From: Mercurialis annua
Taxonomy: Eukaryota > Streptophyta > Magnoliopsida > Malpighiales > Euphorbiaceae
Reading direction: 5' to 3'
Length of the DNA: 64,000 nt
NCBI RefSeq assembly: GCF_937616625.2
Contig: NC_065573.1
Location: 2,619,001 to 2,683,000 of the forward strand
Shown here: positions 23,991-37,447 of the stretch, piece after piece
Layout: every line of letters begins with the position of its first letter
Position numbering within the stretch: the stretch's first letter is position 1
The notes under the pieces: generated by a model
Database searches by the model: none
What the model was told of the DNA's origin: nothing
What the model saw: only the letters and a program-made list of their open reading frames with translations
Translations under genes and position numbers: made by a program

Positions 23991-26435
23991 TGTCACGACC
24001 CAAAATATTGTGCCGCAACCAGCGCTAGGGAACGAGAGTGGTAGCTCCGGAACCCGTAACAAGCCTCAAACCACTATTAATTTTTCGCCAATAATAAGCA
24101 AATAACATTAAATAACGGAAACAAATACACATACATAACATATAACCAAATATTTACAATAACTGTTCAAAACCTCGCGGGCTATAGTTACCGTACCCTG
24201 TACGAACTGGGCTCACGGTACTATATACATAAGTTAGTGTATCAAACATATCACCAGAATCTGGTGCCGTGAACAAACATATTATACGTAGCCTATCAAA
24301 ACATACAAACAAGACAGCAAGTGAAATACACAATCAAAAATGTACTGCTGTCAGACTACGACTCTGTCGACACTAGACCACTTCTGCAGCACTACGGAAG
24401 TCAAAGAACTATACATACGTAGTTGACTTCCGGATCCCAAAACTGGCTTCTATCTAGGCCCAGTCGCTAAGCACCTGAAAACATCAAAGGTGAGGGGTCA
24501 GTATTTGGGAAAATACTTAGTGAGGTTGCATTTTACTAACGGTATTAATACAAAAACATAGCATCGCATTTCAAGGAAACAATAATATAAAAGTAAAACA
24601 TATAAACAGGTATTTGATCCGTACGAAACTAATATCCTAGCATGCGACATAACATTCAAATAATCAAATCATACTAATCCAGATAGTCCGACCCGGGAGT
24701 GCTCACACTCTACCTCGTCGATCGCGACATATCTCTTAATCCCAAAGTGTGAGTCGAACTCACTAGATACGGGGACTCTAGAATACACCGTAGCCGAGTG
24801 CTCACTCGTATCGAATTCATTATCCAACTTCTAAATTCATATTCATATTCGTATTCATTTCATACCTTACTTGTATCAATCATGTATTATATGCAAACAC
24901 ACTAGACTGACTCGATACTGGTGATCACACAGCCTATTGACACCCAATAGGTAGCTAGTTTCTTCGGATCGCATACTAGTTCTCGTATATAAATACTTAA
25001 TAAAACATATATCGTTTCAAATCATATATAATGCGATGCGCATAAACGATACACGTATACATAAAATATAATATTAAATAACTTTAATATGTAATACACG
25101 AAAGTAAAGTGCAACTCACAGTGACCGCTATCCACTCTAATATGAAGTCGATGTGGTAGTATGATCGTACTAGTCCTCATCTAGAGCCCTCACTGCTTGC
25201 TCGTATGTCTGTTACATATTAATTAATGTTTAATATTCAGATGTTAATTTCGTATCGTTATACGTCTAATACTTCTCAATTCTATGGTTTAGTTTCATTC
25301 TTGACGTTATCCGTGAACTCGATATTTCTTTATCGTATTCACGATATATCGAACTCTGTTTCTCGTATTCGAGAAACGTATAATATCCTTAACGTTTTCA
25401 GTTATCGTTAATCTCGTAAGACGTCAAGTTAAATTCTCACTTTTTAACTTATCAGAGTCCTTAATCGTTTTTAGGGTCTAATACTTGAAAATATTGAAAT
25501 CCCGCTCAATTAGGGCTAAAAGCCCACTTTGTTCCCCATGGACCCACTATGCGGGAGCACAAAGGCAATGTGCGTCCACACAGTGTAGTGTGCGACCGCA
25601 CACAGTGGTGTGCGTGCGCACACTGCGGTGTGCGTCCGCACACCGATGTGCAGCCCCGGAAAAACCAATTTTCCGGGCGTTTAACCGATCCCCGCTACTT
25701 CCGACACCCCTTTAACATCATTTCCGACAAAACCCATATTTCAAGAGCGTCAAATTCAACTTTAATTCCCTAATCCCATAAAACAGCCAATATATTTCGA
25801 ATTTAGCACCAATTCTCGAGATTTTTACCTTGATTTAATACCCGATATGATAGAGCTTTCAATTCTGAAGAGATCGCCGAAAAAATCACTCGAATCGGAC
25901 GTCGAACGGAGAAACGGCGGCAAAACGACGGTATCGATCGATGTTTCTCTCTTACTCTCCGGTTGCTTCTGTTCCTTCCTCTGATAATTAGGCAAAAATG
26001 CCACTCAGGTCCTTGTTCTTTTTGTTTGTTATCATTTATCCGTTAAACTTTTCTTTCGCTCAATTTAGTCCATAACTAAATTAAATAAACACTTTAATTA
26101 TACCTTATACGTATTATTTGTATCCAATAAATAATGCGAAACTCGATATTAATGTCTTCACGTCAAAATTTAAAATTTACATTTTTGAGTTGTAGTGGTT
26201 AAATTACCACTTTGATCACTGTACTTTATTTTGGGCTTTCCTTGACATTTTTCCTTTTAATTTCAATTCTAACTTTAGAACTGAAATATAACATTAATTT
26301 CCGCATAATTACTTTCCCGAAACCGACCAATTTATTTATCTTAATTTCTCTGAAATCTTTCTGATTTCGCCACTCTGGCGACTCAAAACTGGACACGTGG
26401 TCCAATGAGATAATTAAACATTTTGGGGTATTACA
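23991..26435 (-). mobile_element. Solo LTR of an LTR retrotransposon, minus strand (2445 bp, complete)
   Basis: On the plus strand it begins TGTCACGACCC and ends GGGGTATTACA. Read in sense (minus) it runs TGTAATACCCC...GGGTCGTGACA, the same termini as the plus-strand LTRs. It is flanked by a 5-bp ATTAC duplication (23986-23990, 26436-26440). There is no internal retrotransposon domain, so it is a solo LTR. It is about 500 bp shorter than the LTR at 8492 and much of the body is diverged, so it is a separate subfamily of the same group. It is the full-length reference for the LTR remnants at 4936 and 33600. A G+C-rich stretch of short palindromes lies at 25555-25660. Small open frames (25226-25773, 26226-26453) have no recognisable domain. 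Confidence 0.92.
25560..25660. repeat. G+C-rich palindromic tandem repeat in the minus-strand LTR
   Basis: About four tandem units of roughly 20-24 bp, each a near-palindrome such as GTGTGCGTCCGCACAC, GTGTGCGACCGCACAC and GTGTGCGTGCGCACAC. It is strikingly rich in CpG within an otherwise A+T-rich LTR. It may be a cis-regulatory or hairpin-forming segment. The two overlapping open frames (25485-25715, 25549-25773) arise from this composition and are not supported as genes. Confidence 0.75.
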
Positions 26436-26440
26436 ATTAC
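26436..26440. repeat. Right 5-bp target duplication (ATTAC)
   Basis: ATTAC directly after GGGGTATTACA, with the satellite continuing as GAAACAAAAGC. Confidence 0.9.
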
Positions 26441-29400
26441 GAAACAAAAGCAAACGTTTCCCATTTTTAGCGATTTAAGCCATATGTTTATAAACGTTAT
26501 GAAACAAAACCAAACGTTTCATCTTTTTAGCGATTTAAGTCAAACGTTTGTAAACGTTACGAAACAAATTTAAGCCAAACGTATACAAACGATACAGAAG
26601 AAAACCAAACGTATGACATTTTTAGCGATTTAAACCAAACGTTACAAAACGAATCCAAACTTTTCCCCATTTTAGGGATTTACGCCAAACGTTTACAAAC
26701 GTTACGAAACAAATCCTAGCGTTTCCGCATTTTAGCGACTCAAGCCAAACGTTTACAAACGTTACGAAACAAATCCAAACGTTTCACCTTTTTAGCGATT
26801 TAAGCCTAACGGTTACAAACGTTACGAGCAAATCCAAATGGTTCCCCATTTTAGCGATATAAGCCAAACGTTTACAAACGTTACAAACAAATCCAAACGT
26901 TTCACCTTTTTAGCGATTTAAGCCAAATGTTTACAAATGTTACGAAACAAATCCAAGTGTTTCACATTTTTAGCAATTTAATTCAAACGTTTACAAACGT
27001 TACGAAACAAATCCAAGCGTTTCACCTTTTTAGCAATTTAAGCCGAACGTTTACAAACGTTATGAAACAAATCTAAACGTTTCACCTTTTTAGTGATTGC
27101 AACCAAACGTTTACAAACGTTACGAAACAAATGCAAACGTTTCACCTTTTTAGCGATTTATGCAAATCGTTTACAAATGTTACGAAACAAATCCAAACAT
27201 TTCACCTTTTAAGCGATTTAAGCCAAACGTATACAAACATTACGAAACAAATCCAAACGTTTCAAAACGTTACGAAACAAATCCAAACATTTCACTATTT
27301 TAGTGATTGAAGTTAAACGTTTAAAAACATTACGAAACGAATCCAAGCGTTTCACCTTTTTAGCAATTTAAGCCAGACGTATACAAACGATAAGAAACAA
27401 ATTCAAACGTTTCACCTTTTTTCTATTGAAGCCAAATATTTACGAACATTACGAAACAAAACCAAACGTTTCACCTTTTTAGCGATTTAAGCCAAACGTT
27501 TACAAAGGTTACGAAACAAAACCAAAAGTTTCACCTTTTTAGCGAATTAAGCCAAACGTTTACAAACATTACAAAACAAATCCAAATGTTTCACCTTTTT
27601 AGCGATTTAAGCCAAACGTTTAAAACGTTACGAAAGAAATCCAAGCATTTCACCTTTTTAGCAATTTAAGCCAAACGTTTACAAACGTTACGAAAAAAAA
27701 CCAAATGTTTCACCTTTTTAGCGATTTAAGCCAAACGATTATAAACGTTACAAAACTAATCCAAACGTTTCCCCATTTAAGAAATTTAAGCCAAACATTT
27801 ACAAACGTTACGAAATAAATCCAAGTGTTTCACCTTTTTAGCGATTTAAGACAAACGTTTACAAATGTTACGAAACAAATAAAAACGTTCCACCTTTTTA
27901 GCAATTTAAACCAAACATTATGAAACAAATCCAACGTTTCACCTTTTTAGCGATTTATGCCAAACATTTATATACGTTACGAAGCGAATCCAAACGTTTC
28001 ATCTTTTTAGCAATTTAAGCTAAACGTTTACAAACGTTACCAAACAAATTCAAACGTTTCCCCATTTTAGCGATTTAAGCCAAACGTGTACAAACGTTAC
28101 GAAACAAATCCAAGCATTTCATCTTTTTAGCAATTTAAGCCAAACATTTACAAACGTTACGAAACAAATCTAAATGTTTCACCTTTTTAGCGATATAAGC
28201 CAAACGTTTACAAACGTTACGAAATAAATCCAAACATTTCACATTTTTAGGTATTTAAGCAAAACATTTACAAACGTTACGGAACAAATCTAAATGTTTC
28301 ATATTTATAGCGATTTAAGCCAAACATTTATAAACGTTATAAAAAATCCAAGCGTTTAACCTTTTTAGCAATTTGATCCAAACGTTACGAAACAAATCCA
28401 ACCGTTTCACATTTTTAGCGATTTAATCCAAACCTTTAAAACGTTACGAAACAAATCCAAATGTTTCCCCATTTTAGAGATTTATGCCAAACGTGTACAA
28501 ACATTACGAAACAAATCCAAGCATTTCACCTTTTTAGCAATTTAAGCCAAACATTCACAAACGTTACGAAACAAATCCAACCGTTTCACCTTTTTAGGGA
28601 TATAAGCCAAACCTTTACAAACGTTATGAAATAAATCCAAACATTTCACATTTTTAGGTATTTAATCCAAACATTTACAAACGTTACGAAACAAATCCAA
28701 ATGTTTCACATTTTTAGCGATTTAAGCCAAACGTTTATAAACGTTACAAAACAAATAAAAATGTTTAACCTTTTTAGCGATTTAAGCCAAATGTTTACAA
28801 ACATTACGAAACGAATCCAAACGTTTCATCTTTTTAACGATTGAAGTCAAATATTTACAAACGTTACAAAATAAAACCAAAGTTTAAAACGTTACGAAAC
28901 ATATCAAAATGTTTTAGTTTTTTAGCGATTTAAGCCAAACGTTTACAAATGTTACGAAACAAATCCAAACGTTTACGAAAGTTACGAAACAAGTCCAAAC
29001 GTTTATAAACGTTACTAAACAAATCCAAATGTTTCACCTTTTTAGCGATTTAAGCCAAACGTTTACAAATGTTACGAAACAAAACCAAAACTTTCACCTT
29101 TTTAGCGAATTAAGCCAAACGTTTGCAAACGTTACAAAACAAATCCAAATGTTTCACCTTTTTAGCGATTTAAGCCAAAAGTTTAAAACGTTACGAAAGA
29201 AATCCAAGCATTTCACCTTTTTAGCAATTTAAGCCAAACGTTTACAAACGTTACGAAACAAAACCAAATGTTTCACCTTTTTAGCGATTTAAGTCAAACG
29301 ATTATAAACGTTACGAATCTAATCCAAATGCTTCCCCATTTAAGCAATTTAAGCCAAACATTTACAAACGTTACGAAATAAATCCAAGTGTTTCACCTTT

Positions 29401-32400
29401 TTAGCGATTTAAGACAAACATTTACAAATGTTACGAAACAAATCAAAACGTTCCACCTTTTTAGCAATTTAAACCAAACATTATGAAACAAATCCAAACG
29501 TTTCACCTTTTTAGCGATTTATGCCAAACGTTTATAAACGTTACGAAACGAATCCAAACGTTTCACCTTTTTAGGGATTTAAGCTAAACGTTTACAAACG
29601 TTACCAAACAAATTCAAATGTTTCCCCATTTTAGCGATTTAAGCCAAACGTGTACAAATGTTACGAAACAAATCCAAGCATTTCATCTTTTTAGCAATTT
29701 AAGCCAAACATTTACAAACGTTACGAAATAAATCCAAACATTTCACATTTTTAGGTATTTAACCAAAACATTTACAAACGTTACGGAACAAATCCAAATG
29801 TTTCACATTTATAGCGATTTAAGCCAAACATTTATAAACGTTATAAAAAAATCCAAGGTTTCACCTTTTTAGCAATTTAATCCAAACGTTACGAAACAAA
29901 TCCAACCGTTTCACATTTTTAGCGATTTAATCCAAACCTTTAAAACGTTACGAAACAAATCCAAATGTTTCCCCATTTTAGAGATTTATGCCAAACGTGT
30001 ACAAACGTTACGTAACAAATCCAAGCATTTCACCTTTTTAGCAGTTTAAGCCAAACATTTACAAATGTTACGAAACAAATCCAAATGTTTCACCTTTTTA
30101 GGGATATAAGCCAAACGTTACGAAATAAATCCAAACATTTCACATTTCTAGGTATTTAAGCCAAACATTTACAAACGTTACGAAACAAATCCAAATGTTT
30201 CACATTTTTAGCGATTTAAGTGAAACGTTTACAAACGTGACAAAACAAATCCAAGTGTTTCACCTTTTTAGCACTTTAAGCCACACGTTTACAAACGTTA
30301 CGAAACAAATCTAAACGTTTCCCCATTTTAACGATTTAAGCCAAACGTGTACAAACATTACGAATCAAATCCAAGTGTTTCACCTTTTTAGCGATTTAAG
30401 CCAAATGTTTACAAACATTACGAAACAAATCCAAACGTTTCATCTTTTTAACGATTGAAGTCAAACATTTACAAACGTTACAAAATAAAACAAAACATTT
30501 AAAACGTTACGAAACATATCAAAATGTTTAACTTTTTTAGCGATTTAGGCCAAACTTTTACAAATGTTACGAAACAAATCCAAACGTTTATAAATGTTAC
30601 CAAACAAATCCAAACGTTTCACCTTTTTCGCGATATAAGCCAAACGTTTACAAATGTTACGAAACAAATCCAAACGTTTACGAAAGTTACGAAACAAATC
30701 CAAACGTTTATAAACGTTACTAAACAAATCCAAACGTTTCACCTTTTTAGCGATTTAAGCCAAACGTTTACAAATGTTACGAAACAAAACCAAAAGTTTC
30801 ACCTTTTTAGCGAATTAAGCCAAACGTTTACAAACGTTACAAAACAAATCCAAATGTTTCACCTTTTTAGCGATTTAAGCCAAACGTTTAAAACGTTACG
30901 AAAGAAATCCAAGCATTTCACCTTTTTAGCAATTTAAGCAAAACTTTTACAAGCGTTACGAAACAAAGCCAAATGTTTGACCTTTTTAGCGACTTAAGCC
31001 AAACGATTATAAACGTTACGAAACAAATCCAAACGTTTCCCCATTTAAGCAATTTAAGCCAAACATTTACAAACGTTACGAATAAATCCAAGTGTTCACC
31101 TTTTTAGCGATTTAGGACAAACGTTACGAAACAAATCAAAACGTTTCACCTTTTTAGCAATTTAAACCAAACATTATGAAAAAATCCAAAGGTTTCACCT
31201 TTTTAGCGATTTATGCCAAACGTTTATAAACGTTACGAAACGAATCCAAACGTTTCACCTTTTTAGCGATTTAAGCTAAACGTTTACAAACTTTAGAAAA
31301 CAAATTCAAACGTTTCCCCATTTTGCGATTTAAGCCAAACGTGTACAAACGTTACGAAACAAATCCAAGCATTTCATCTTTTTAGCAATTTAAGCCAAAC
31401 ATTTACAAACGTTACGAAACAAATCTAAACGTTTCACCTTTTTCTCGATATAAGTCAAACGTTTACAAACGTTATGAAATAAATCCAAACATTTCACATT
31501 TTTAGGTATTTAAGCCAAACATTTACAAACGTTACGAAACAAATCCAAATGCTTCACATTTTTAGCTATTTAAGCCAAACATTTATAAACATTATAAAAA
31601 AATCGAAGCGTTTGACCTTTTTAGCAATTTAATCCAAACGGCACGAAACAAATCCAACCGTTTCACATTTTTAGCGATTTAATCCAAACCTTTAAAACAT
31701 TCCGAAACAAATCCAAACATTTTCCCATTTTAGCGATTTATGCCAAACGTGTACAAACGTTACGAAACAAATCCAAGCATTTCACCTTTTTAGCAATTTA
31801 AGCCAAACATTTACAAACGTTACGAAACAAATCCAAACGTTCCACCTTTTTAGGGATATAAGTTAATTGTTTATAAACGTTACGAAATAAATCCAAACAT
31901 TACACATTTTAAGATATTTAAGTCAAACTTTTACAAACGTTACGAAACAAATCCAAATTTTTCACATTTTTAGCGATTTAAGCCAATCGTTTATAAGCGT
32001 TACAAAACAAATAAAAACGTTTAACCTTTTTAGCTATTTAAACCAAATGTTTACAAACATTACGAAACAAATCCAAACGTTTCCCCATTTTAGCGATTTA
32101 AGCCAAACGTTTACAAACGTTACGAAACAAATTCAAGCGTTTCACCGTTTTAGCGATTTAAGCCAAACGTTTACAAACGTTACGAAACAAATCCAAATGT
32201 TTCACTTTTTTAGCAATTTAAGTTAAACGTTTACAAACTTTACGAAACAAATCCAAATGTTTCACCTTTTTAGCGATTTAAGCGAAACGTTTACAAACAT
32301 TATGAAACAAATCCAAACGTTTCGCCTTTTTAGCGATTTAAGCCAAATGTTTACAAACGTTACGATACAAATACAAATGTTTTCCTATTTTAGGGATTTA

Positions 32401-33575
32401 AGTCAAACATGTACAAATGTTACGAAACAAATCCGAGCGTTTCATCTTTTTAGAAATTTAAGCCAAATGTTTACAAACATTACGAAAAAAAACCAAACGT
32501 TTCACATTTTTAACAATTTAAGCCAAATATTTATAAGCATTACGAAACAAAACTAAACATTCCACATTTTTAGAGATTTATGCCAAACGTTTGTAAACGT
32601 TACGAAATAAATCCACATATTTTTAGCAATATAAGCCAAATGTTTACAAACATTACTGAACAAAACCTAACGTTTCATATTTTTAGCGATTTAAGCCAAA
32701 CATTTACAAACGTTACTAAACAAATCAACTGTTTTCCCATTTTAGCGATTTAAGCCAAACATTTACAAACGTTATGAAACATATCCAAGCATTTCCCCAT
32801 TTTAGCAATTCAAGGCAAACGTTACGAAACAAATCCAAATGTTTCCCCATTTTTGCATTTTAAGCCAAACATTTACAAACTATACGAAACAAATCCAAAT
32901 GTTTCACATTTTTAGCGATTTAATCCAAACGTTTACAAACGTGACGAAACAAATCCAAGTGTTTAACCTTTTTAGCAATTTAAGTCGAACGTTTACAAAC
33001 GTTATGAAAAAAAACTAAACGTTTCACCTTTTTAGTGATTGCAGCCAAGCGTATATAAACGTTACGAAACAAATCAAAATGATTCCCCTTTTTAACGATT
33101 TAAGCCAAACGTTTACAAATGTTACGAAACAAATCCAAACGTTTCACCTTTTTAGCGATTTAAGCCAAATGTTTACAAACGTTATGAAACAAATCTAAGC
33201 GCTTCACCTTTTTAGCAATTTAAGCCGAACGTTTACAAACTTTATGAAACAAATCTAAACGTTTAAATTTTTTAGTGATTTAAGCCAAACGTTTACAAAC
33301 GTTACAAAACAAATCAAAACTTTTAAGCTTTTTATCGATTTAAGCCAAACGTTTACAAACTTTACAAAACAAATTCAAACGTTTCACCTGTTTAGCTATT
33401 TAAGCCAAACGTTTACAAACGTTACGAAACAAACCCAAGCGTTTCACCTTATTAGCAATTTAAGCCGAACGTTATGAAACAAAACAAAACGTTTCACCTT
33501 TTTAGCGATTGAAGACAAATGTTTACAAACGTTACGAAATAAATCCAAGCGTTTCAAACGTTTTTAAATCCAAGC
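26441..33575 (+). repeat. 60-bp satellite array, block 7, with ~1.5-1.7 kb higher-order repeats
   Basis: Standard monomers. From about 27490 the variant order follows the block at 2260-4935: for example, a stretch reading GTTACGAAAAAAAACCAAATG is found near 2474 and 27690. The ACCAAACATTATGAAAC marker occurs near 27907, 29473 and 31162, giving a higher-order period of about 1.57-1.69 kb. The segment from about 31100 to 33575 has no equivalent in block 1, where the array jumps straight to the LTR remnant. The last ~400 bp resemble 20340-20770. Open frames such as 30524-30937 are satellite readings. No gene is seen. Confidence 0.94.
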
Positions 33576-33599
33576 GTCTGTCTTTAATTGCTAAAAAGG
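33576..33599 (-). repeat. Inverted satellite scrap at LTR junction
   Basis: Part of a minus-oriented monomer (TTTAATTGCTAAAAAGGT) between plus-oriented satellite and the truncated LTR. The switch sits in AAGCGTCT (33572-33579), a decayed AAACGTTT palindrome. Confidence 0.75.
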
Positions 33600-33940
33600 T
33601 ACCCTGTACGAACAGGCCTAGCGACACTCTATACATAAAACACATAGCCTAAAAAATATAAACAAGACATCAAGTAATATATATAATCAAAATCTACTGC
33701 TGTCTAGGCTACAACTCTGTTGACGCAGGACCACTACTGCAGCATTTACAGAAGTCAGAGAACTATACATACATAGCTGACTTATGGATTCCAAAATCAG
33801 CTTCTAGCTAAGTGCACACCCTAAGTACCTGAAAGACATCAAAAGTGAGTGGTCAGTATTTAGGAAAATACTGAGTGAGTAGGCACATTACTAATAGTAT
33901 TGCTAAACCATAACATCGCATACATTAAAACATATAAATA

Positions 33941-33949
33941 AAATCAAAA
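33941..33949. repeat. Left 9-bp target-site duplication, second Mutator-like copy
   Basis: AAATCAAAA before GGACAAACCC, repeated at 35157-35165. Confidence 0.85.
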
Positions 33950-35156
33950 GGACAAACCCATCCTGAGGTCCCTCTACTCTTCACTTTTTTTTCATTAAGT
34001 CCATCTACTTCAATTTGACGTTTTTGTATCCCTATATTTTAATTTTCGTTGTTTTTATGCCCCTAAACGCATGGAATGGGGAGAGTGTGCTACACTCTCC
34101 ATTAAATAATAAAATCCGTTACATAGTGACGTGTCAAAATTTAAAAAAAATAATGTGACTAAAATTAAAAGACCAAATGATACTTTTTCTCAAAATTAAA
34201 AAAATTTGTCGGCCACCACTCTTCTTTCTTCCATTAATGGAGGAAACCTGGTTTTCTCCATTAATTGAGGAAAGAAAGCTGCTGTTTCCTCCATAGTGGA
34301 TGAAACGAGAAGATCATGTTTCCTCCATGGAGGAGACGAGCAGTTCGTCTCCTCCATGGAGGAAACGCAGATCTCGTTTCCTCCTTAATGGAGGAAACAA
34401 GATCCGCTCGTCTCCTCCATTATGGAGGAAACCAGCAGTTTCCTCCATTAATGAAGGAAACCGGCAGTTTCCTCCATTAATGAAGGAAACCGGCAGTTTC
34501 CTCCATTAATGAAGGAAACCGGCAGTTTCCTCCATTAATGGAGGAGAGTTTCTTCTCCATTAATGGAGGAGAGAAAGCCACAACTGAAAGTGGTGGCCGG
34601 CGGTATTTTTTTTCGGTATTAAAAAAATTAGACATAAATTAATATTTTAATAAAATAAAATAAAATTTATGTGCATGCCGATCGGAATGGGGGAGGGAGA
34701 AGATGATGAGGAAATAAAATTACATACTAAATTTTATTTTAAAATAAAAATTAAATTTTAAAATAATAAATTAATCATAATTGTTAATTTAATTTTTTAA
34801 TTAGTTAATACTACACTATTAATTATTTGTAAATATAAGAATTTATAATATTTTAATTAATTATTTTAAGAAAAAATGGTGATTTTAATTTATAGATTAA
34901 GTATAAGGATTTTAATATACTATAGATTAAATATAAGGATTTTAAAGTATTTTTTACTTTATTTAAAAGTGAAAATATCATATATTTTTTTCCACTCTCA
35001 ATAACGGAGAGTGTGTTACACTCTCCAAATTCCATCTAGAAAAGGGTACAATAACTACGAAATTGAAGTTTAAAGGACCCGTAAACGTCAAATTGAAGTA
35101 GAAGGACTTATTGAAAAAAAGGTGAAGAGTAGAGTGATCTGAGGATGGGTTTGGCC
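33950..35156. mobile_element. Non-autonomous Mutator-like DNA transposon, second copy
   Basis: A 1207-bp duplicate of 5171-6320, with the same TIRs (left GGACAAACCCATCC; right, on the other strand, GGCCAAACCCATCCTCAG) and the same flanking AAATCAAAA (33941-33949, 35157-35165). The right TIR is better preserved here than in the first copy, where CCC has become CGC. The length difference of 57 bp comes mainly from two extra copies of the 29-bp core unit (about 34430-34545). Because the flanks are identical too, this is a segmental duplicate and not an independent insertion. No transposase is present. Confidence 0.85.
34430..34545 (+). repeat. Expanded 29-bp tandem repeat in the Mutator-like core
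   Basis: About four consecutive 29-bp units containing CAGTTTCCTCCATTAATGAAGG split by AAACCGG, against about two in the first copy (5650-5710). This is a local expansion after the segmental duplication. Confidence 0.82.
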
Positions 35157-35165
35157 AAATCAAAA
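35157..35165. repeat. Right 9-bp target-site duplication, second Mutator-like copy
   Basis: AAATCAAAA after the right TIR, identical to 33941-33949. Confidence 0.85.
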
Positions 35166-35463
35166 GTCAATATTAAAATATAATATAACATGCGATTATA
35201 TAATCCAAGTTTTAGATCCGATTGAAACCCTAATAACGATACTCAATATGATCTATAAATTACCTACGATCTATAGCGATTATAATCAATTCGATCGATC
35301 TGATTGGTAGGGTCCCGAGATAGTTCAACCAAGTTAAACCACTACTGTCTCTTAATCCCAAGGTGTGGGTCACGAGATAATTCAACCGAGTTAAACCCAT
35401 AGGATACGGGTCCCGAGATAGTTCAACCGAGTTAAACATCGTATCCCATTCAATATATATAAT

Positions 35464-37447
35464 CCAAACGCTTCCCCTTTTTAGAGATTTAAGCCAAACG
35501 TTTACAAACATTATGAAACAAATCCAAATGTTTCCCCATTTTAGCCATTTTAACAAAAAGTTTACAAACGTTACGAAACAAATCCAAACATTTCCCCATT
35601 TTAGCTATTTAAGCCAAACGTTTACAAGCGTTACGAAACAAATACAAACGTTTCACCTTTTTACCGATTTAAGCCAAACGTTTACAAATGTTAAGAGACA
35701 AAACCAAACGTTTAAAACGTTACGAAACAAATCCAAACATTTCACCTTTTTACCGATTTAAGCCAAACATATACAAACATTAAGAAACAAAACCAAACGT
35801 TTAAAACTTTACGAAACAAATCCAAACGTGTCACCTTTTTCCCGATTTAAGCCAAACGTTTACGAACGGTAAGAAAGAAAACCAAACGTTTAAAACGTTA
35901 CAATACAAATCCAAACGTTTCGCATTTTTAGCGATTTAAGCCAAACGTTTACAAACCTTACGGTACAAAACCAAACGTTGCACATTTTTAGAGATTTAAG
36001 CCAAACGTTTATAAACGTTACGAAACAAATGCAAGCGTTTCATCTTTTTTGCGATTTAAGCCAAACTTTTACAAAAGTTATGAAATAAATTCAAGCGTTT
36101 CTCCTTATTAGCAATTTATGCCAAACGTTTACAAACGTTACGAAAGAAATCCAAACGTTTTACCTTTTTAGCGATTTAAGCCAAATGTTAACGATTGTTA
36201 CAATACAAAACCAAACGTTTAACTTTTTTTGCGATTTAAGCCACATATGTAAAATTTTACAAAATAAATTCAAACCTTTACAAACACTACGGAACAAAAA
36301 CAAACGTTTCCCATTTTTAGCAATTTAAGCCAAACATTTACAAACGTTAGGAAACAAATCCAAACGTTTCACCATTTTAGCGATTGAAGCCAAACGTTTA
36401 CAAACGTTACAAAATAAATCCAAACGTGTCCTCATTTTAGCGATTTAAGCCAAACTTTTAGAAACGTTATGAAACAAAACCAAACGTTTACAAACGTTAC
36501 GAAACAAACCCTAACGTTTCACCTTCTTCGCGATTTAAGCCAAACGTTTACAAACGTTTAGGAACGCTACGAAAAAAATCCAAACGTTTACAAACATTAC
36601 TGAACAAAAAAAACTTTTCACATTTTTAGCAATTTGAGCCAAACGTTTGCAAACGTTATGAAAAAAATCCAAACGTTTCACCTTTTTTGCGATTGAAGCC
36701 AAACGTTTCCCCATTTTAGCGATTTAAGCCAAGCGTTTATAAACGTTACGAAACAAACAAAACATTTACATACGTTACCGAACAAATCCAAATGTTTACA
36801 AACGTTACAAAACAAATCCAAACGTTTCCCCATTTTAGCGATATTAAGCCAAACGTTAACAAACGTTACGAAACAAATGTAAACGTTTCACCTTTTTAGC
36901 GATTTAAGCCAAATGTTTACAAACATTACGAAACAAATCCAAACGTTTCCCCATTTTAGCGATTTAAGCCAAACGTTTTCAAACATTACGAAACAAAACA
37001 GGACGTTTCACCTTTTTTGCGATTGAAGCCAAACATTTACAAACGTTTACAAACATTACGAAACAAATCCAAATGTTTAAAACGTTACGAAACAAATCCA
37101 AGCGTTTCACCTTTTTAGAAATTTAAGCAAAACGTTTACAACCGTTGCGAAACAAATCCAAACGTTTCACCTTTTTAGCGATTTAAGCCGAACTTTTACA
37201 AACATTACGAAACAAATCCAAACGTTTCCCCGTATTTAGCGATTTAAGCCTAACGTTTGCATACGTTACAGAACAAATCCAAACAATTCCCCATTTTAGC
37301 GATTTAAGCCAAACGTTTAAAACGTTACTAAACAAATCCAAACGTTTCACCTTTTTAGCGTTTCAGCCAAACGTTTACAAACGTTAAGAAACAAATTTAA
37401 ACGTTTCACATTTTTAGAGAATGAAGCCAAACGTTTACAAACATTAC
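35464..37447 (+). repeat. 60-bp satellite array, block 8 (duplicate of block 2)
   Basis: Monomer by monomer the same as 6629-8491, except for about 120 extra bp (two monomers) near 36890-37010 and scattered substitutions. No gene is seen. Confidence 0.94.
37443..37447. repeat. Left ATTAC target duplication, second solo LTR copy
   Basis: ATTAC before TGTAATGCC, repeated at 40400-40404. Inherited with the duplicated block. Confidence 0.88.

Larger units (their letters stand above)
33600..35463 (-). mobile_element. Truncated minus-strand LTR remnant with Mutator-like element (second copy)
   Basis: LTR-derived sequence at 33600-33949 and 35166-35463 is homologous to about 24203-24830 of the complete minus-strand LTR, beginning with the shared phrase ACCCTGTACGAAC. 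From 33715 it matches 4936 onward of the first copy almost base for base. The extra 115 bp here show that the first copy lost its start. It is interrupted by the element at 33950-35156. The satellite resumes at about 35464. No coding capacity is seen. Confidence 0.85.

Noticed and set aside
25485..25773. Two overlapping frames rich in Cys/His/Arg that look superficially zinc-finger-like
   Set aside because: The Cys and His residues come from the tandem GTGTGCG/CGCACAC palindromes; no C2H2 spacing is kept.
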